Part shown: positions 7,602 to 14,994 of the stretch, piece by piece
Numbering within the stretch: position 1 is the stretch's first letter
How the letters are laid out: each line of letters begins with the position of its first letter
From: JAGPCK01 sp964535575
GTDB lineage: Bacteria; Bacteroidota; Bacteroidia; UKL13-3
Direction: 5' to 3'
Assembly (NCBI GenBank): GCA_964535575.1
Contig: CAZHTC010000001.1
Coordinates: 496,001 to 560,000, forward strand
Length of the DNA stretch: 64,000 nt
Made by a program: the position numbers and the translations under genes
The notes under the pieces: generated by a model
Seen by the model: the letters and a program-made list of their open reading frames with translations, nothing else
What the model was told of the DNA's origin: nothing
The model's database searches: none

Positions 7602-8705
7602 ATGTTGTTCTCCGAAGAATTTTTGCAGCGCACGTTTTTAAGCAACAGCTACCTCTCGTACCTGCTGTTCTTCACCATTATTTTATTTGGCTGGATTGTG
7701 AAACGCAGGGGCTCGCGCTGGGTGAGCCGCCTGGTGTTCCGGTTTTTCAAAGGGTTTTCTAAAAATGCCTATGCCGATGAATTTGTAGAATTGCTGCGCA
7801 AACCTTTCGAAGTATTTTTTGCGCTGCTCATTTTATATTTAGCCTGTACACATCTGGAATATCCAACCCAATGGCATCTGGGACCCGAAGAAAAATTCGG
7901 AGTGAAAATGACCGTGACCCGCGTATTCGAAACATTGCTGGGTGCTTTTATTACCTGGATTTTTTTGCGCATCACCGATTTTATTGCCTTTGTACAAACC
8001 GAACGCTCCAAACGCGGAGAACTGAAAGCCGATGCACAACTCATCAGCTTTTTACGCGAGTTGTGCAAAGTAGCACTGGCCACAATTGGTTTATTTTCCA
8101 TTCTCAGCAATGTGTACGACCTGAACATTACCGCTATTATTACTTCGCTGGGTATTGGTGGTTTGGCCGTGGCGCTGGCTGCTCAGGAAACCATTGCCAA
8201 CCTGCTGGGTTCGTTCATTATTTTCTTAGACAAACCGTTTACCACAGGCGATATTATTGAAACCCCCGATTTTAAAGGGGTGGTGGAAAGTGTAGGATTT
8301 CGTAGTACCAAAATACGCACCTTAGATCGCAGCCTGCTCATTGTGCCCAACAAAAAACTGGTGGATACGTTTTTGAACAATATTACCCGCAGCACCCAGC
8401 GCAGGGTAAAATTTACCATTGCCCTTACCTACACCACCGGCCGTGAGCAGGTAACAAAAGTGGTAAACGATATTAAACGTATGATTGATGTGCACGACCA
8501 AACCATTGAAGAATCGATTGTGGCCTTTTCTGATTTCAGAGACTCGAACCTGGATATAACCGTTATTTACTACGTAAACACCAACGACTGGGATATTATG
8601 ATTAAGGTGAAAGAATCCATTAACCTCGAAATTTTAAAAATTGTAGAACAAAACGGCTGTCGCTTTGCCTACCCTACGTCATCGGTGTATATCGAAAATA
8701 AGTAG
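7602..8705 (+). CDS. MscS-family mechanosensitive ion channel
   Basis: The 367-residue inner-membrane protein has a hydrophobic N-terminal helix at about 18-36, further helices near 70-85, 105-125 and 145-165, and the pore helix with ALAAQETIANLLGSF followed by FLDKPFTTGDIIE, the start of the MscS beta domain (residues about 190-225). The cytoplasmic domain with VPNKKLVDTFLNNITR follows. Such channels release solutes on osmotic downshock. It is four bases downstream of the dehydrogenase. The extra N-terminal helices make it one of the longer MscS forms rather than the 286-residue E. coli type. Confidence 0.88.
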   Translation: MLFSEEFLQRTFLSNSYLSYLLFFTIILFGWIVKRRGSRWVSRLVFRFFKGFSKNAYADEFVELLRKPFEVFFALLILYLACTHLEYPTQWHLGPEEKFGVKMTVTRVFETLLGAFITWIFLRITDFIAFVQTERSKRGELKADAQLISFLRELCKVALATIGLFSILSNVYDLNITAIITSLGIGGLAVALAAQETIANLLGSFIIFLDKPFTTGDIIETPDFKGVVESVGFRSTKIRTLDRSLLIVPNKKLVDTFLNNITRSTQRRVKFTIALTYTTGREQVTKVVNDIKRMIDVHDQTIEESIVAFSDFRDSNLDITVIYYVNTNDWDIMIKVKESINLEILKIVEQNGCRFAYPTSSVYIENK

Positions 8706-8770
8706 TAGACTTTTGCCAAAGAAAACAATTGAACTAGCAGGTAAAAAGCAATGCTGATAAAATAAACAGT

Positions 8771-9292
8771 ATGGTTAAACCCCATTTTGTTTTTGGATGT
8801 ATAACCCAACGGCTCACATGCTTGGTTTGGGTTGTGATGCTGATACTTCCTAGCGAGGCCTGCCAATCATCGCACTTCAGGTCCATTAGAGCCGTATCAA
8901 CGCTGTACGACACATTAGTACTTTGCCAAAATCCACTCATTGAAAATCCGGTTAGAATTTCTCTCATCGAATTTGATGTGCTTATACCCTATGAGGATTA
9001 CAAAAAAGGCTTTGAACTGTCGGAAGGAGATACCACCTCTCTTTTACCTGAATCTCTCATCAATATCACTTATACCCCGAAGGCTGGAGTTGATACCATT
9101 ACAGTTGACGATAAAATAGATTCTCCTGCCAGATTATATCGTTTTATTCAGTTATCCACCCATTACAGTTCTGTCAGATTTATGGACAAACAAGGTTGTT
9201 GCCTCGACACCGTCATTTGCTTATATCAAGGATCAGAATTTAACTATCGAACCACTTTTTCATATCGTGGCAAAACCATTTTTTCTTTTTGA
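8771..9292 (+). CDS. Hypothetical small exported protein, possible lipoprotein
   Basis: The 173-residue product has a hydrophobic stretch at 18-27 ending in PSEACQS, which could be a lipobox-like cleavage site with Cys31, though it is imperfect. The rest resembles an all-beta domain with short acidic turns. I recognise no family. It begins the variable region between mscS and hpf and is probably lineage-specific. Other in-frame starts are possible, so the start is uncertain. Confidence 0.55.
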   Translation: MVKPHFVFGCITQRLTCLVWVVMLILPSEACQSSHFRSIRAVSTLYDTLVLCQNPLIENPVRISLIEFDVLIPYEDYKKGFELSEGDTTSLLPESLINITYTPKAGVDTITVDDKIDSPARLYRFIQLSTHYSSVRFMDKQGCCLDTVICLYQGSEFNYRTTFSYRGKTIFSF

Positions 9293-9328
9293 TCAACCAG
9301 TAGGCCTAAGATAAAATCCAAAATGGAG

Positions 9329-9336
9329 TAATTTTG
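9329..9336 (+). promoter_or_regulatory. TAnnTTTG promoter element before the thioredoxin-like gene
   Basis: TAATTTTG matches the Bacteroidetes -7 box exactly and ends 7 bases before the ATG at 9344, implying a leaderless or nearly leaderless transcript. Confidence 0.4.
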
Positions 9337-9343
9337 AAACAAT

Positions 9344-9826
9344 ATGATAAGGTATGTTCTGTTTACAGTTATGGCCTGCGTAACGTTTTCTATTGCTGAG
9401 TGTATATCGGCCAAGCAAACCCCCGTTTACCGGGTAAACGGTTTAAAAATGTATGTTTCCTACACGGAGGCAATGTCGGTTGCGCAACAACAGAAGAAAC
9501 CTCTGTTTGTTTGTTTTGACAATACCAGCACTAACCACAGCAGTGAATGGGCTTCAGTGTTATTTGATAGTACAATTACATATTACCGCAGGCGTATGGT
9601 GAGTGTGATGTTGCATCTAGATAACCGGGAACAAGCGGCCGATGGTGAAACATGGGGCAGCAAGCACCTGAAGCTGCTGGAGCAATTCCATCCGCTCAAA
9701 CCCTATCCTTCGGTTATTGTGCTAACGCAAGACGGACTCCCGCGAATGCCTTTAATTCCCATTACCAATGTAATAGGTTCTCCGAATGAAACCTTGATTA
9801 GGTTGCTGCAGAATATGAAGGACTAA
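9344..9826 (+). CDS. Exported thioredoxin-like protein without CxxC
   Basis: The 160-residue protein has a signal peptide (hydrophobic residues 4-17, cleavage near SAKQ). The mature part reads like the thioredoxin fold found in DUF255/Thioredoxin_7 proteins: SYTEAMSVAQQQKKPLFVCFDN, then the TSTNHSSEW stretch where a CxxC would sit, and KPYPSVIVLTQDG with the cis-proline-type turn. The redox cysteines are absent, so it is unlikely to be an oxidoreductase. The fold call is by pattern only. It lies next to other small exported hypotheticals. Confidence 0.6.
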   Translation: MIRYVLFTVMACVTFSIAECISAKQTPVYRVNGLKMYVSYTEAMSVAQQQKKPLFVCFDNTSTNHSSEWASVLFDSTITYYRRRMVSVMLHLDNREQAADGETWGSKHLKLLEQFHPLKPYPSVIVLTQDGLPRMPLIPITNVIGSPNETLIRLLQNMKD

Positions 9827-9921
9827 ATAACAAGCTCCAATTAGTTCTCAGTTGTAAGATTCTATACTATCTAAACATATTAATGTTCTAAGGTATCCCT
9901 GCTGGCGCGAGCAACCGCAAT

Positions 9922-10614
9922 CTAAAAATTTAATTTCTTTTTGCGTTTAGAAAATTCTTTTTGATAAAACGACAGTTGATTCCTAAATGACTTGGGGAAT
10001 TTAATTGAGGCAGCTTCATATATATTAAGTTCCTGAATATGATTGTGCTCGTAACACGCTTTAATAATCTCTATAAAAAACGCCTCATTTGTTCCAGCAT
10101 ATGAAACTTCAACAACTAACAGGTTTTTAGAAAAAAGAATTCGAGGTACTTTATCAATTTTGCTTGAGACCATACCCAAATACAGAGAATTGAGGCTATC
10201 CAAGGGAGGGACTTTTGCAAAAGTCGGCCCATCACAGAATCCGGTTTCGTTGTTAATGACCTGCAAATTTTTAAGCTTCACTAATTCGTATGGATAAATG
10301 ATGTAGTCTTGATTTAAATTAAGTATTTCACTTAGATTGGTGTAAAGGAGAATGCTATCTGAAATAAATATTGTATCGGGCTCTCTTATTTCCCACCACT
10401 TTTTAGAAGCTTCAATAAACACATCTTTTACTACATTCTTGTTTGATTTAATTACAAAAAAGGAGACGCTATCTAATTCAATACAGTTAATTTCCATTCC
10501 CTCCACCCACTTTTTGACTTGTGGTTTACATGGTATATTATGCTGCCCATAAGAATAGCTATTACCAAAAGCACTTACAAGAATAAACAGTATTAAATAT
10601 CGATTTTTTTGCAT
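9922..10614 (-). CDS. Hypothetical secreted protein
   Basis: The 230-residue product has a clear signal peptide (MQKNRYLILFILVSAF, cleavage near YGQ at about 24). The mature part has leucine-rich short segments such as LVKLKNLQVI and LDSLNSLYLG that could be degenerate leucine-rich repeats, but this is weak. The C-terminus is strongly basic (KRKKKLNF). The gene is more A+T-rich than its housekeeping neighbours and adjoins the REP/RAYT island, consistent with a recently acquired or variable gene. Function unknown. Confidence 0.6.
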   Translation of the reverse strand: MQKNRYLILFILVSAFGNSYSYGQHNIPCKPQVKKWVEGMEINCIELDSVSFFVIKSNKNVVKDVFIEASKKWWEIREPDTIFISDSILLYTNLSEILNLNQDYIIYPYELVKLKNLQVINNETGFCDGPTFAKVPPLDSLNSLYLGMVSSKIDKVPRILFSKNLLVVEVSYAGTNEAFFIEIIKACYEHNHIQELNIYEAASIKFPKSFRNQLSFYQKEFSKRKKKLNF

Positions 10615-10641
10615 ATCATCTAAAGTTCATACCCCCAACTA

Positions 10642-10662
10642 GTCCTCGTTTGCAACGAGGAC
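10642..10662. repeat. Palindrome GTCCTCG-N7-CGAGGAC
   Basis: A perfect 7-bp inverted repeat with a 7-base loop (TTTGCAA), located just after the start of the minus-strand secreted protein gene. The phrase GTTTGCAACG recurs once about 25 bases further on. It is the first of a series of unlike hairpins that continues to about 11783. Confidence 0.6.
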
Positions 10663-10705
10663 TTCTTATTTTGTACGTTTGCAACGCTCACTTTTCTGTG
10701 AATCT

Positions 10706-10758
10706 CCGCCTTCGCTCGCGTGCCGCGAGTGTATGTTATCGCAATAGCCTGTGGCTAT
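10706..10758 (+). repeat. REP-like two-hairpin repeat, copy A (53 bp)
   Basis: This 53-bp unit is identical to 10834-10886. It holds two perfect hairpins: CTCGCG-TGC-CGCGAG (10715-10729) and ATAGCC-TGT-GGCTAT (10744-10758), separated by 14 bases. Paired hairpins of this size next to an IS200-like transposase gene are typical of REP sequences mobilised by RAYT proteins. Confidence 0.8.
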
Positions 10759-10833
10759 ATCCGTTTTTCTGTTCATATGGCATCAATTTGTAAGTGATTC
10801 ATGCACCACATGTTGTTTTCATGTATTCACCCC

Positions 10834-10886
10834 CCGCCTTCGCTCGCGTGCCGCGAGTGTATGTTATCGCAATAGCCTGTGGCTAT
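10834..10886 (+). repeat. REP-like two-hairpin repeat, copy B (53 bp), left flank of the RAYT
   Basis: An exact second copy of the 53-bp unit, 15 bases from the 3' end of the RAYT pseudogene. It is preceded by a run of C, mirrored by a run of G at the right-hand inverted copy (11489-11520). Copies A and B are in direct orientation, 128 bp apart. Confidence 0.8.
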
Positions 10887-10900
10887 CTCTGTGTCCCTAT

Positions 10901-11431
10901 TCATAAAACTTCAAGATTTAAATGATGAGCCATATGTGCACTGCTGTATAAATAATGTTCCGGGTCTGTCACCAGTCCGGCACGAACAGGATTTTGATGT
11001 ATATAATTCAATTTTTGCTTTATCACCTCCTGGGAGTAAAGCAAAGTAGGGTGATTGGTATACTGCCAAAAGTGATACTTCTCATATTGCTTGTTTCCTT
11101 TGGCAAACCAACTAAACAAATATAAAAGCCATTCCTTTCTGCTTTCGCCAGGATCTGTTTCAATCATTGAAATTATTTTTTTTGCTGTATGACTTTTAAA
11201 ACGACCAAGCAATTGACTCAACTCAGTATGACGGCTGTCAGCAATAAGATGCAAATGATTACTCATGATGACATATGCATAAATTTCTAATCCTTCCTGT
11301 TGCTGGCAATATTGTAAATTCTCTATCAGTAATTGCTTATAGCAATCTCTCGAAAATACATCAATCCAGCCTACAGGGGTAAGGGTTACATAAAAAAGTT
11401 AATTCGCTGTTGTTTTTCGGTATTCACTCAT
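10901..11431 (-). pseudogene. REP-associated tyrosine transposase (RAYT, IS200-like Y1 family), broken by a nonsense codon
   Basis: Reading the minus strand from ATG at 11431 gives MSEYRKTTAN, then TAA at 11399-11401, then an uninterrupted frame to 10901: LFYVTLTPVGWIDVF, AYVIMSNHLHLIAD (HxH metal-binding motif of HUH nucleases) and YIHQNPVRAGLV, where the tyrosine is the usual nucleophile region of this family. Intact relatives have glutamine at the position of the stop (ANQLFFVTLT), so one C-to-T change (CAA to TAA) explains it. The rest of the reading frame is intact, so the inactivation looks recent, unless translation restarts downstream at 11266, which would lose the first strands. It is flanked by REP hairpins in inverted orientation. 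Confidence 0.82.
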
Positions 11432-11461
11432 TAACCGCTAAATTAATGAAAGTTTTGGTGG

Positions 11462-11476
11462 CCGGCAACATGCCGG
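11462..11476. repeat. Palindrome CCGGCA-ACA-TGCCGG
   Basis: A perfect 6-bp stem with a 3-base loop, 12 bases from the inverted REP copy at 11489. Together they repeat the two-hairpin layout of copies A and B but with a different outer hairpin. Confidence 0.6.
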
Positions 11477-11488
11477 TGTATTTGGCTT

Positions 11489-11520
11489 ACACTCGCGGCA
11501 CGCGAGCGAAGGCGGGGGGG
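11489..11520 (-). repeat. REP-like repeat, inverted partial copy C, right flank of the RAYT
   Basis: The first half of the repeat is present as its reverse complement (hairpin CTCGCG-GCA-CGCGAG), ending in a G run. With copy B it brackets the RAYT pseudogene as an inverted repeat of roughly 30 bp. The second hairpin (ATAGCC/GGCTAT) of the unit is not present here. Confidence 0.75.
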
Positions 11521-11566
11521 TGCAATATCGAAAACTACCCACTTTTACCAATATAATCTTCGGTTG

Positions 11567-11783
11567 CTGAAGTTACAAACTTCAGTTATTTCTTGTCACA
11601 AGTTCTAAACTTGCGACAGCTAGGGGGAAATTGTTACCAAAACCTTTGCTGCCTCGTGGCGGGATTACTGACGTGATCCCGTGCGGGGAATGCTGCTCAA
11701 CCAAAACCAGCATGGCTATGCCATGCTACACTTTTTATTTCCGCTTCGCGCCTCAGAGCGTGCTCTGGCGCAGAGGAAATAAA
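11567..11783. repeat. Palindrome-rich intergenic strip
   Basis: No gene is supported between the RAYT and tRNA-Pro. The strip holds five further hairpins, all of different sequence: CTGAAGTT-ACA-AACTTCAG (11567-11585), GTCACAAGTT-CTA-AACTTGCGAC with one mismatch (11595-11617), CGGGAT/ATCCCG (11660-11681), AGCATGGC-TAT-GCCATGCT (11709-11727) and a long imperfect hairpin with outer stem TTTATTTCC/GGAAATAAA (11734-11783). The short loops of three bases recur. They look like REP-type elements of several families that gathered here. Confidence 0.6.
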
Positions 11784-11811
11784 AAAGCCCGTGGTTTTCA
11801 CCACGGGCTTT
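11781..11811 (-). terminator. Intrinsic terminator of tRNA-Pro
   Basis: On the minus strand, AAAGCCCGTGG and CCACGGGCTTT form an 11-bp stem with a six-base loop, followed by a T run. It lies directly after the tRNA 3' end, so it should end the tRNA transcript. Confidence 0.8.
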
Positions 11812-11814
11812 GGT

Positions 11815-11891
<77 letters not shown>

Positions 11892-11913
11892 AATCTCTTT
11901 TATTTGGGGAAGG

Positions 11914-11946
11914 CGAAGGTACTATTTAGCCGTAACTTCTGCCAAA
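11914..11946 (-). promoter_or_regulatory. Promoter of tRNA-Pro
   Basis: On the minus strand TTTG (11943-11946) is followed after 21 bases by TACCTTCG (11914-11921), one mismatch from TAnnTTTG. The tRNA starts 23 bases further on, which fits a short 5' leader removed by RNase P. Confidence 0.5.
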
Positions 11947-12055
11947 GTTTTTGCAATTTTCTGATTGATAACCGCCAACCTTACTCTTTGCAAGGTGCCG
12001 GCCGTGGTAGCCCTTAAAAACAGATTTTAGTCACCCGCAGGTATGATACTTGTCA

Positions 12056-12086
12056 TTGGTCTTCCCGGCCCTGTGCCCTACCTTGC
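12056..12086 (+). promoter_or_regulatory. Promoter-like element for hpf
   Basis: TTG (12056-12058), 20 bases, then TACCTTGC (12079-12086), close to TAnnTTTG. It leaves a 22-base leader to the ATG at 12109. The last bases form part of the palindrome CCTTGCAAGG (12081-12090). Confidence 0.4.
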
Positions 12087-12108
12087 AAGGGTAATAAGTA
12101 CACCCATT

Positions 12109-12402
12109 ATGAAAACAAATATTCAATTCACTCATGCAAGGCCGCATGACCAATTAACCGAACTCATTAACCAGAAAATGGCTAAGCTTATCCGGATGAA
12201 TGAATCCCTTTTAAATTGCGATGTCCATTTTATACTGGATAATGCAACAGAGGCCGAGAATAAAGTATGTGAAATTAAAGTGAGTGCTCCGGGCAACGAT
12301 TTTTTTGCCAAACAAAAAGCTGCTTCGTTTGAAGAGGCTGCTTCAAAAGCAGTAGCGGCTCTTGAACGACAATTGGAAAAAAGAAAAGCAACACACGGAT
12401 AA
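12109..12402 (+). CDS. hpf: Ribosome hibernation-promoting factor, short form
   Basis: The 97-residue protein is a short HPF/RaiA (YfiA) family member that binds the 30S decoding site in stationary phase and blocks or pairs ribosomes. Visible are the N-terminal strand MKTNIQFTHARPHDQL, the helix TELINQKMAKLIRM, the strand DVHFILDN and the terminal helix FEEAASKAVAALERQLEKRK with basic residues that contact rRNA. There is no C-terminal dimerisation domain. The ATG at 12109 was chosen because homology starts there and the promoter-like box lies downstream of the earlier in-frame start at 12043. A bidirectional terminator follows. Confidence 0.88.
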   Translation: MKTNIQFTHARPHDQLTELINQKMAKLIRMNESLLNCDVHFILDNATEAENKVCEIKVSAPGNDFFAKQKAASFEEAASKAVAALERQLEKRKATHG

Positions 12403-12423
12403 AACGATACACCCATTGTATAT

Positions 12424-12455
12424 AAAAAACCCGCCATATGAAAGCGGGTTTTTTT
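12424..12455. terminator. Bidirectional terminator between hpf and tnaA
   Basis: AAAAAACCCGC and GCGGGTTTTTT form an 11-bp stem with a nine-base loop. An A run on one side and a T run on the other allow it to work in both directions, ending hpf on plus and tnaA on minus. Confidence 0.8.
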
Positions 12456-12469
12456 ATGGATACAATCTG

Positions 12470-13858
12470 TTATATCAAGTCAAACTTAGCTGTAAAATGG
12501 CGAAGGAAAGGTGGCTCGTAAGTTATCTTCAGTCCTGTTTTTTGCTCCCGCATTTCCAAAATATCATCAAACACGTCAATCACAAAATCAATATGGCTTT
12601 GGGTGTACACCCTGCGCGGAATGGCCAGTCGCACCAATTCATTTTTTGCCGGTATCAGTTTGCCTTGCTCATCGTATTTGCCAAACATCACCGAGCCTAC
12701 CTCTACGCATCGGATGCCGCCCTTTTGGTATAAATCGCAAACCAGCATTTGCCCCGGATACTGCTCTACCGGTATATGCGGATACAGTTTTTTTGAATCA
12801 ATGTACACGGCATGTCCGCCAATTGGCCATACTACAGGAATTCCTTTGTTACGCAAATGTTCGCCCAGGTAAGCCGTGGAACGTATGCGGTAGTGAAGGT
12901 AATCGGCATCAAACACTTCCTGCAACCCGATGGCTATGGCTTCCATATCGCGACCGGTGAGCCCTCCGTAAGTGGCAAAGCCTTCCGAAATAATCAGCAA
13001 GTTGGTGCACTGCCTGGCCAGATCTTCGTTTTTCACTGCCAGAATACCTCCCATATTTACAAGTGCATCTTTTTTGGCACTCATCATAAAAGCATCACCC
13101 AACCGCAATAATTCCTGTGCTATTTCTTTGTAGGTTTTGTTTTCATACCCTTTTTCGCGGTGTTTAATGAAATACGAATTTTCAGCCACCCGGCATCCGT
13201 CAATTACCATAAGTACACCATGCTCATCGCAAATGTTGCGCACCTCTTTCATATTCCCCATGCTCACAGGCTGGCCTCCGGCCGAGTTGTTGGTTACCGT
13301 CATAATAACTGCACCAATGCGCGAAGCGCCATATTCCTTCAGCAGTTTGCGCAATTGTTCGGTATCTATATCTCCCTTAAACGGAAGGTCGAGTTCGGGG
13401 TCATATGCTTCAGGAGGTAAAATGTCAAAAGCCTGAGCTCCGGTAAATTCAATATTGGCACGGGTGGTATCAAAGTGTGTGTTGCTGATAAACACTTTGT
13501 CTTTGCCTCCCAGAATCCCATACAAAATTCGTTCAGCGGCACGCCCCTGATGAGTAGGCAAAATATACGGCATACCCGAAAGGTCTTTAACCACCGCTTC
13601 AAAATGCTCCCAGCTATGTGCTCCGGCATATGATTCGTCTCCTATCATCATGCCTGCCCACTGATGATCGCTCATGGCACTGGTGCCGCTATCGGTGAGC
13701 AAATCAATAAACACATCGTCAGAGCGAATGAGAAAAGGATTGTACCCGGTTTTTTTCAGTATCTCTTCACGGTAAGCTTCGGTGGTTACTTTCAGCGGCT
13801 CTACCATTTTAATACGAAAGGGTTCGGCCAGTGTACGCTCTTTTTTGGGTGGTGTCAT
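12470..13858 (-). CDS. tnaA: Tryptophanase (tryptophan indole-lyase)
   Basis: The 462-residue PLP enzyme splits L-tryptophan into indole, pyruvate and ammonia. SAKKDALVNMGG (260-271) carries the PLP lysine (Lys263) and DGCRVAEN (220-227) the cofactor-binding Asp and Arg. The near relative tyrosine phenol-lyase has an arginine (MERG) where this protein has CVEVGS, matching the tryptophanase form CVEIGS, so I prefer tryptophanase. The C-terminal YEPPFLRHFTAKF is shared by both. No tryptophan permease or TnaC-like leader is adjacent, but the start is overlapped by an ATG-TAA start-stop (13858-13863). The threonine dehydrogenase gene is 109 bases upstream on the same strand. Confidence 0.88.
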   Translation of the reverse strand: MTPPKKERTLAEPFRIKMVEPLKVTTEAYREEILKKTGYNPFLIRSDDVFIDLLTDSGTSAMSDHQWAGMMIGDESYAGAHSWEHFEAVVKDLSGMPYILPTHQGRAAERILYGILGGKDKVFISNTHFDTTRANIEFTGAQAFDILPPEAYDPELDLPFKGDIDTEQLRKLLKEYGASRIGAVIMTVTNNSAGGQPVSMGNMKEVRNICDEHGVLMVIDGCRVAENSYFIKHREKGYENKTYKEIAQELLRLGDAFMMSAKKDALVNMGGILAVKNEDLARQCTNLLIISEGFATYGGLTGRDMEAIAIGLQEVFDADYLHYRIRSTAYLGEHLRNKGIPVVWPIGGHAVYIDSKKLYPHIPVEQYPGQMLVCDLYQKGGIRCVEVGSVMFGKYDEQGKLIPAKNELVRLAIPRRVYTQSHIDFVIDVFDDILEMREQKTGLKITYEPPFLRHFTAKFDLI

Positions 13859-13863
13859 TACAT
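13858..13863 (-). other. ATG-TAA start-stop overlapping the tnaA start
   Basis: On the minus strand the bases before tnaA read ATGTAATG: a start codon directly followed by a stop whose last A is the A of the tnaA ATG. Such minimal ORFs can hold ribosomes on a start. This is a sequence observation only. Confidence 0.3.
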
Positions 13864-13967
13864 ACTTATTTTAAGTACGCAAGTACCCTACAAGCGCGGG
13901 CTTAACAAATGATAATAGTCAGGCGCGAAATTGATTTAACTCAGCCTCGAAAAGAAATGGGAGTGTT

Positions 13968-14921
13968 TTATGACGACTGCAGAGCAGCTTTGAGGTGAGT
14001 AAGCATATCGGTGGTCATGCTGCTCAAATCGTAATCAGGTTTCCATCCCCAGTGTGCGCGGGCCTCGGCATCGTTAATGCTTTGAGGCCACGAATCGGCA
14101 ATTTGCTGGCGCGAATCGGGTTTATAGGTAATGGTAAATCCGGGAATATGTTTAGCCAGTTCAGCGGCAATTTCCTTAGGCGAAAAACTCATTCCGGCCA
14201 GGTTGTAGCTGCTGCGTATTTTTACTTTAGCTGCTTCGCTTTCCATGATGCCAATGGTTGCCTTAAGCGCATCAGGCATGTACAGCATGGGCAATGTGGT
14301 ATTTTCAGAGAGGAAACATTCATACGTTCCTTTTTTCAGTGCTTCGTGGTAAATATGTACCGAGTAATCGGTAGTGCCCCCACCCGGTGCCGATTTGTAA
14401 CCGATTAAGCCGGGATAACGCAGGCTGCGTACATCTACTCCGTATTTCTGATGGTAATATTCGCAGTAACGCTCACCGGCCTGCTTGCTGATGCCGTAAA
14501 TAGTATTGGGTTCCATTACGGTATATTGAGGTGTAAGCATACGTGGAGTGGTAGGACCAAACACCGCAATAGAACTTGGCCAGTACACTTTTTTTATCAA
14601 TCCTTCTTTGGCTGCATCAAGTACCAGAAAAAGGCTGTCCATATTGAGCTGCCAGGCAAATTTAGGGTTCTTCTCTGCAGTAGCCGATAGTAATGCCGCC
14701 AGCAAATACACCTGCGTGATCCCATGTGTTTTTACAATTTCATGAAAACGCTGCGGGTTTAAAATATCCAACTGCTCAAAGGGACCGTCTAATTCAAAAA
14801 AATCGGGCTTGCGCAAATCGGAAGCCACCACGTTACTGCTTCCATAAATTTTTCTGAGTTCGGTAATAAGCTCTGTTCCGATCTGGCCGGATGAACCAAC
14901 CACTAAAATTTTTTCCTGCAT
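13968..14921 (-). CDS. L-threonine 3-dehydrogenase, short-chain (SDR/epimerase-like) type
   Basis: The 317-residue protein has an extended-SDR fold: NAD-binding GSSGQIG (9-15), catalytic YGISK (Tyr142, Lys146), and WPSSIAVFGP with the active-site serine. These and RYPGLIGYKSAPGGGTTDY match the SDR-type threonine dehydrogenases of Bacteroidetes and animals, which oxidise L-threonine to 2-amino-3-oxobutyrate. The usual partner, glycine C-acetyltransferase, is not in the window. It lies upstream of tnaA on the same strand, so the pair may form an amino-acid degradation unit. An unspecified NAD-dependent epimerase is the fallback call. Confidence 0.85.
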   Translation of the reverse strand: MQEKILVVGSSGQIGTELITELRKIYGSSNVVASDLRKPDFFELDGPFEQLDILNPQRFHEIVKTHGITQVYLLAALLSATAEKNPKFAWQLNMDSLFLVLDAAKEGLIKKVYWPSSIAVFGPTTPRMLTPQYTVMEPNTIYGISKQAGERYCEYYHQKYGVDVRSLRYPGLIGYKSAPGGGTTDYSVHIYHEALKKGTYECFLSENTTLPMLYMPDALKATIGIMESEAAKVKIRSSYNLAGMSFSPKEIAAELAKHIPGFTITYKPDSRQQIADSWPQSINDAEARAHWGWKPDYDLSSMTTDMLTHLKAALQSS

Positions 14922-14949
14922 GATATGCGTCTCGTTTTTTGTAGACCCA

Positions 14950-14957
14950 CAAAATTA
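14950..14957 (-). promoter_or_regulatory. TAnnTTTG promoter element for threonine dehydrogenase
   Basis: On the minus strand TAATTTTG is an exact -7 box, 28 bases before the ATG at 14921. It lies just after the hairpin that ends the upstream gene. Confidence 0.45.
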
Positions 14958-14973
14958 AGAAATCCTATACGGA

Positions 14974-14994
14974 ATAAAAGCGGTTTTTTACCGC
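14974..14994 (-). terminator. Terminator overlapping the stop of the large T9SS type A gene
   Basis: On the minus strand GCGGT and ACCGC form a short stem with an A-rich loop, followed by TTTT. The stem includes the stop codon region of the gene ending at 14988. The stem is only 5 bp, so it may be weak. Confidence 0.4.

Noticed and set aside
10642..11783. CRISPR array
   Set aside because: Repeats are of different sequence and uneven spacing, with short-loop hairpins and a RAYT gene; no cas genes.
12470..13858. Tyrosine phenol-lyase
   Set aside because: The arginine characteristic of that enzyme is replaced by the CVEVGS form seen in tryptophanase.
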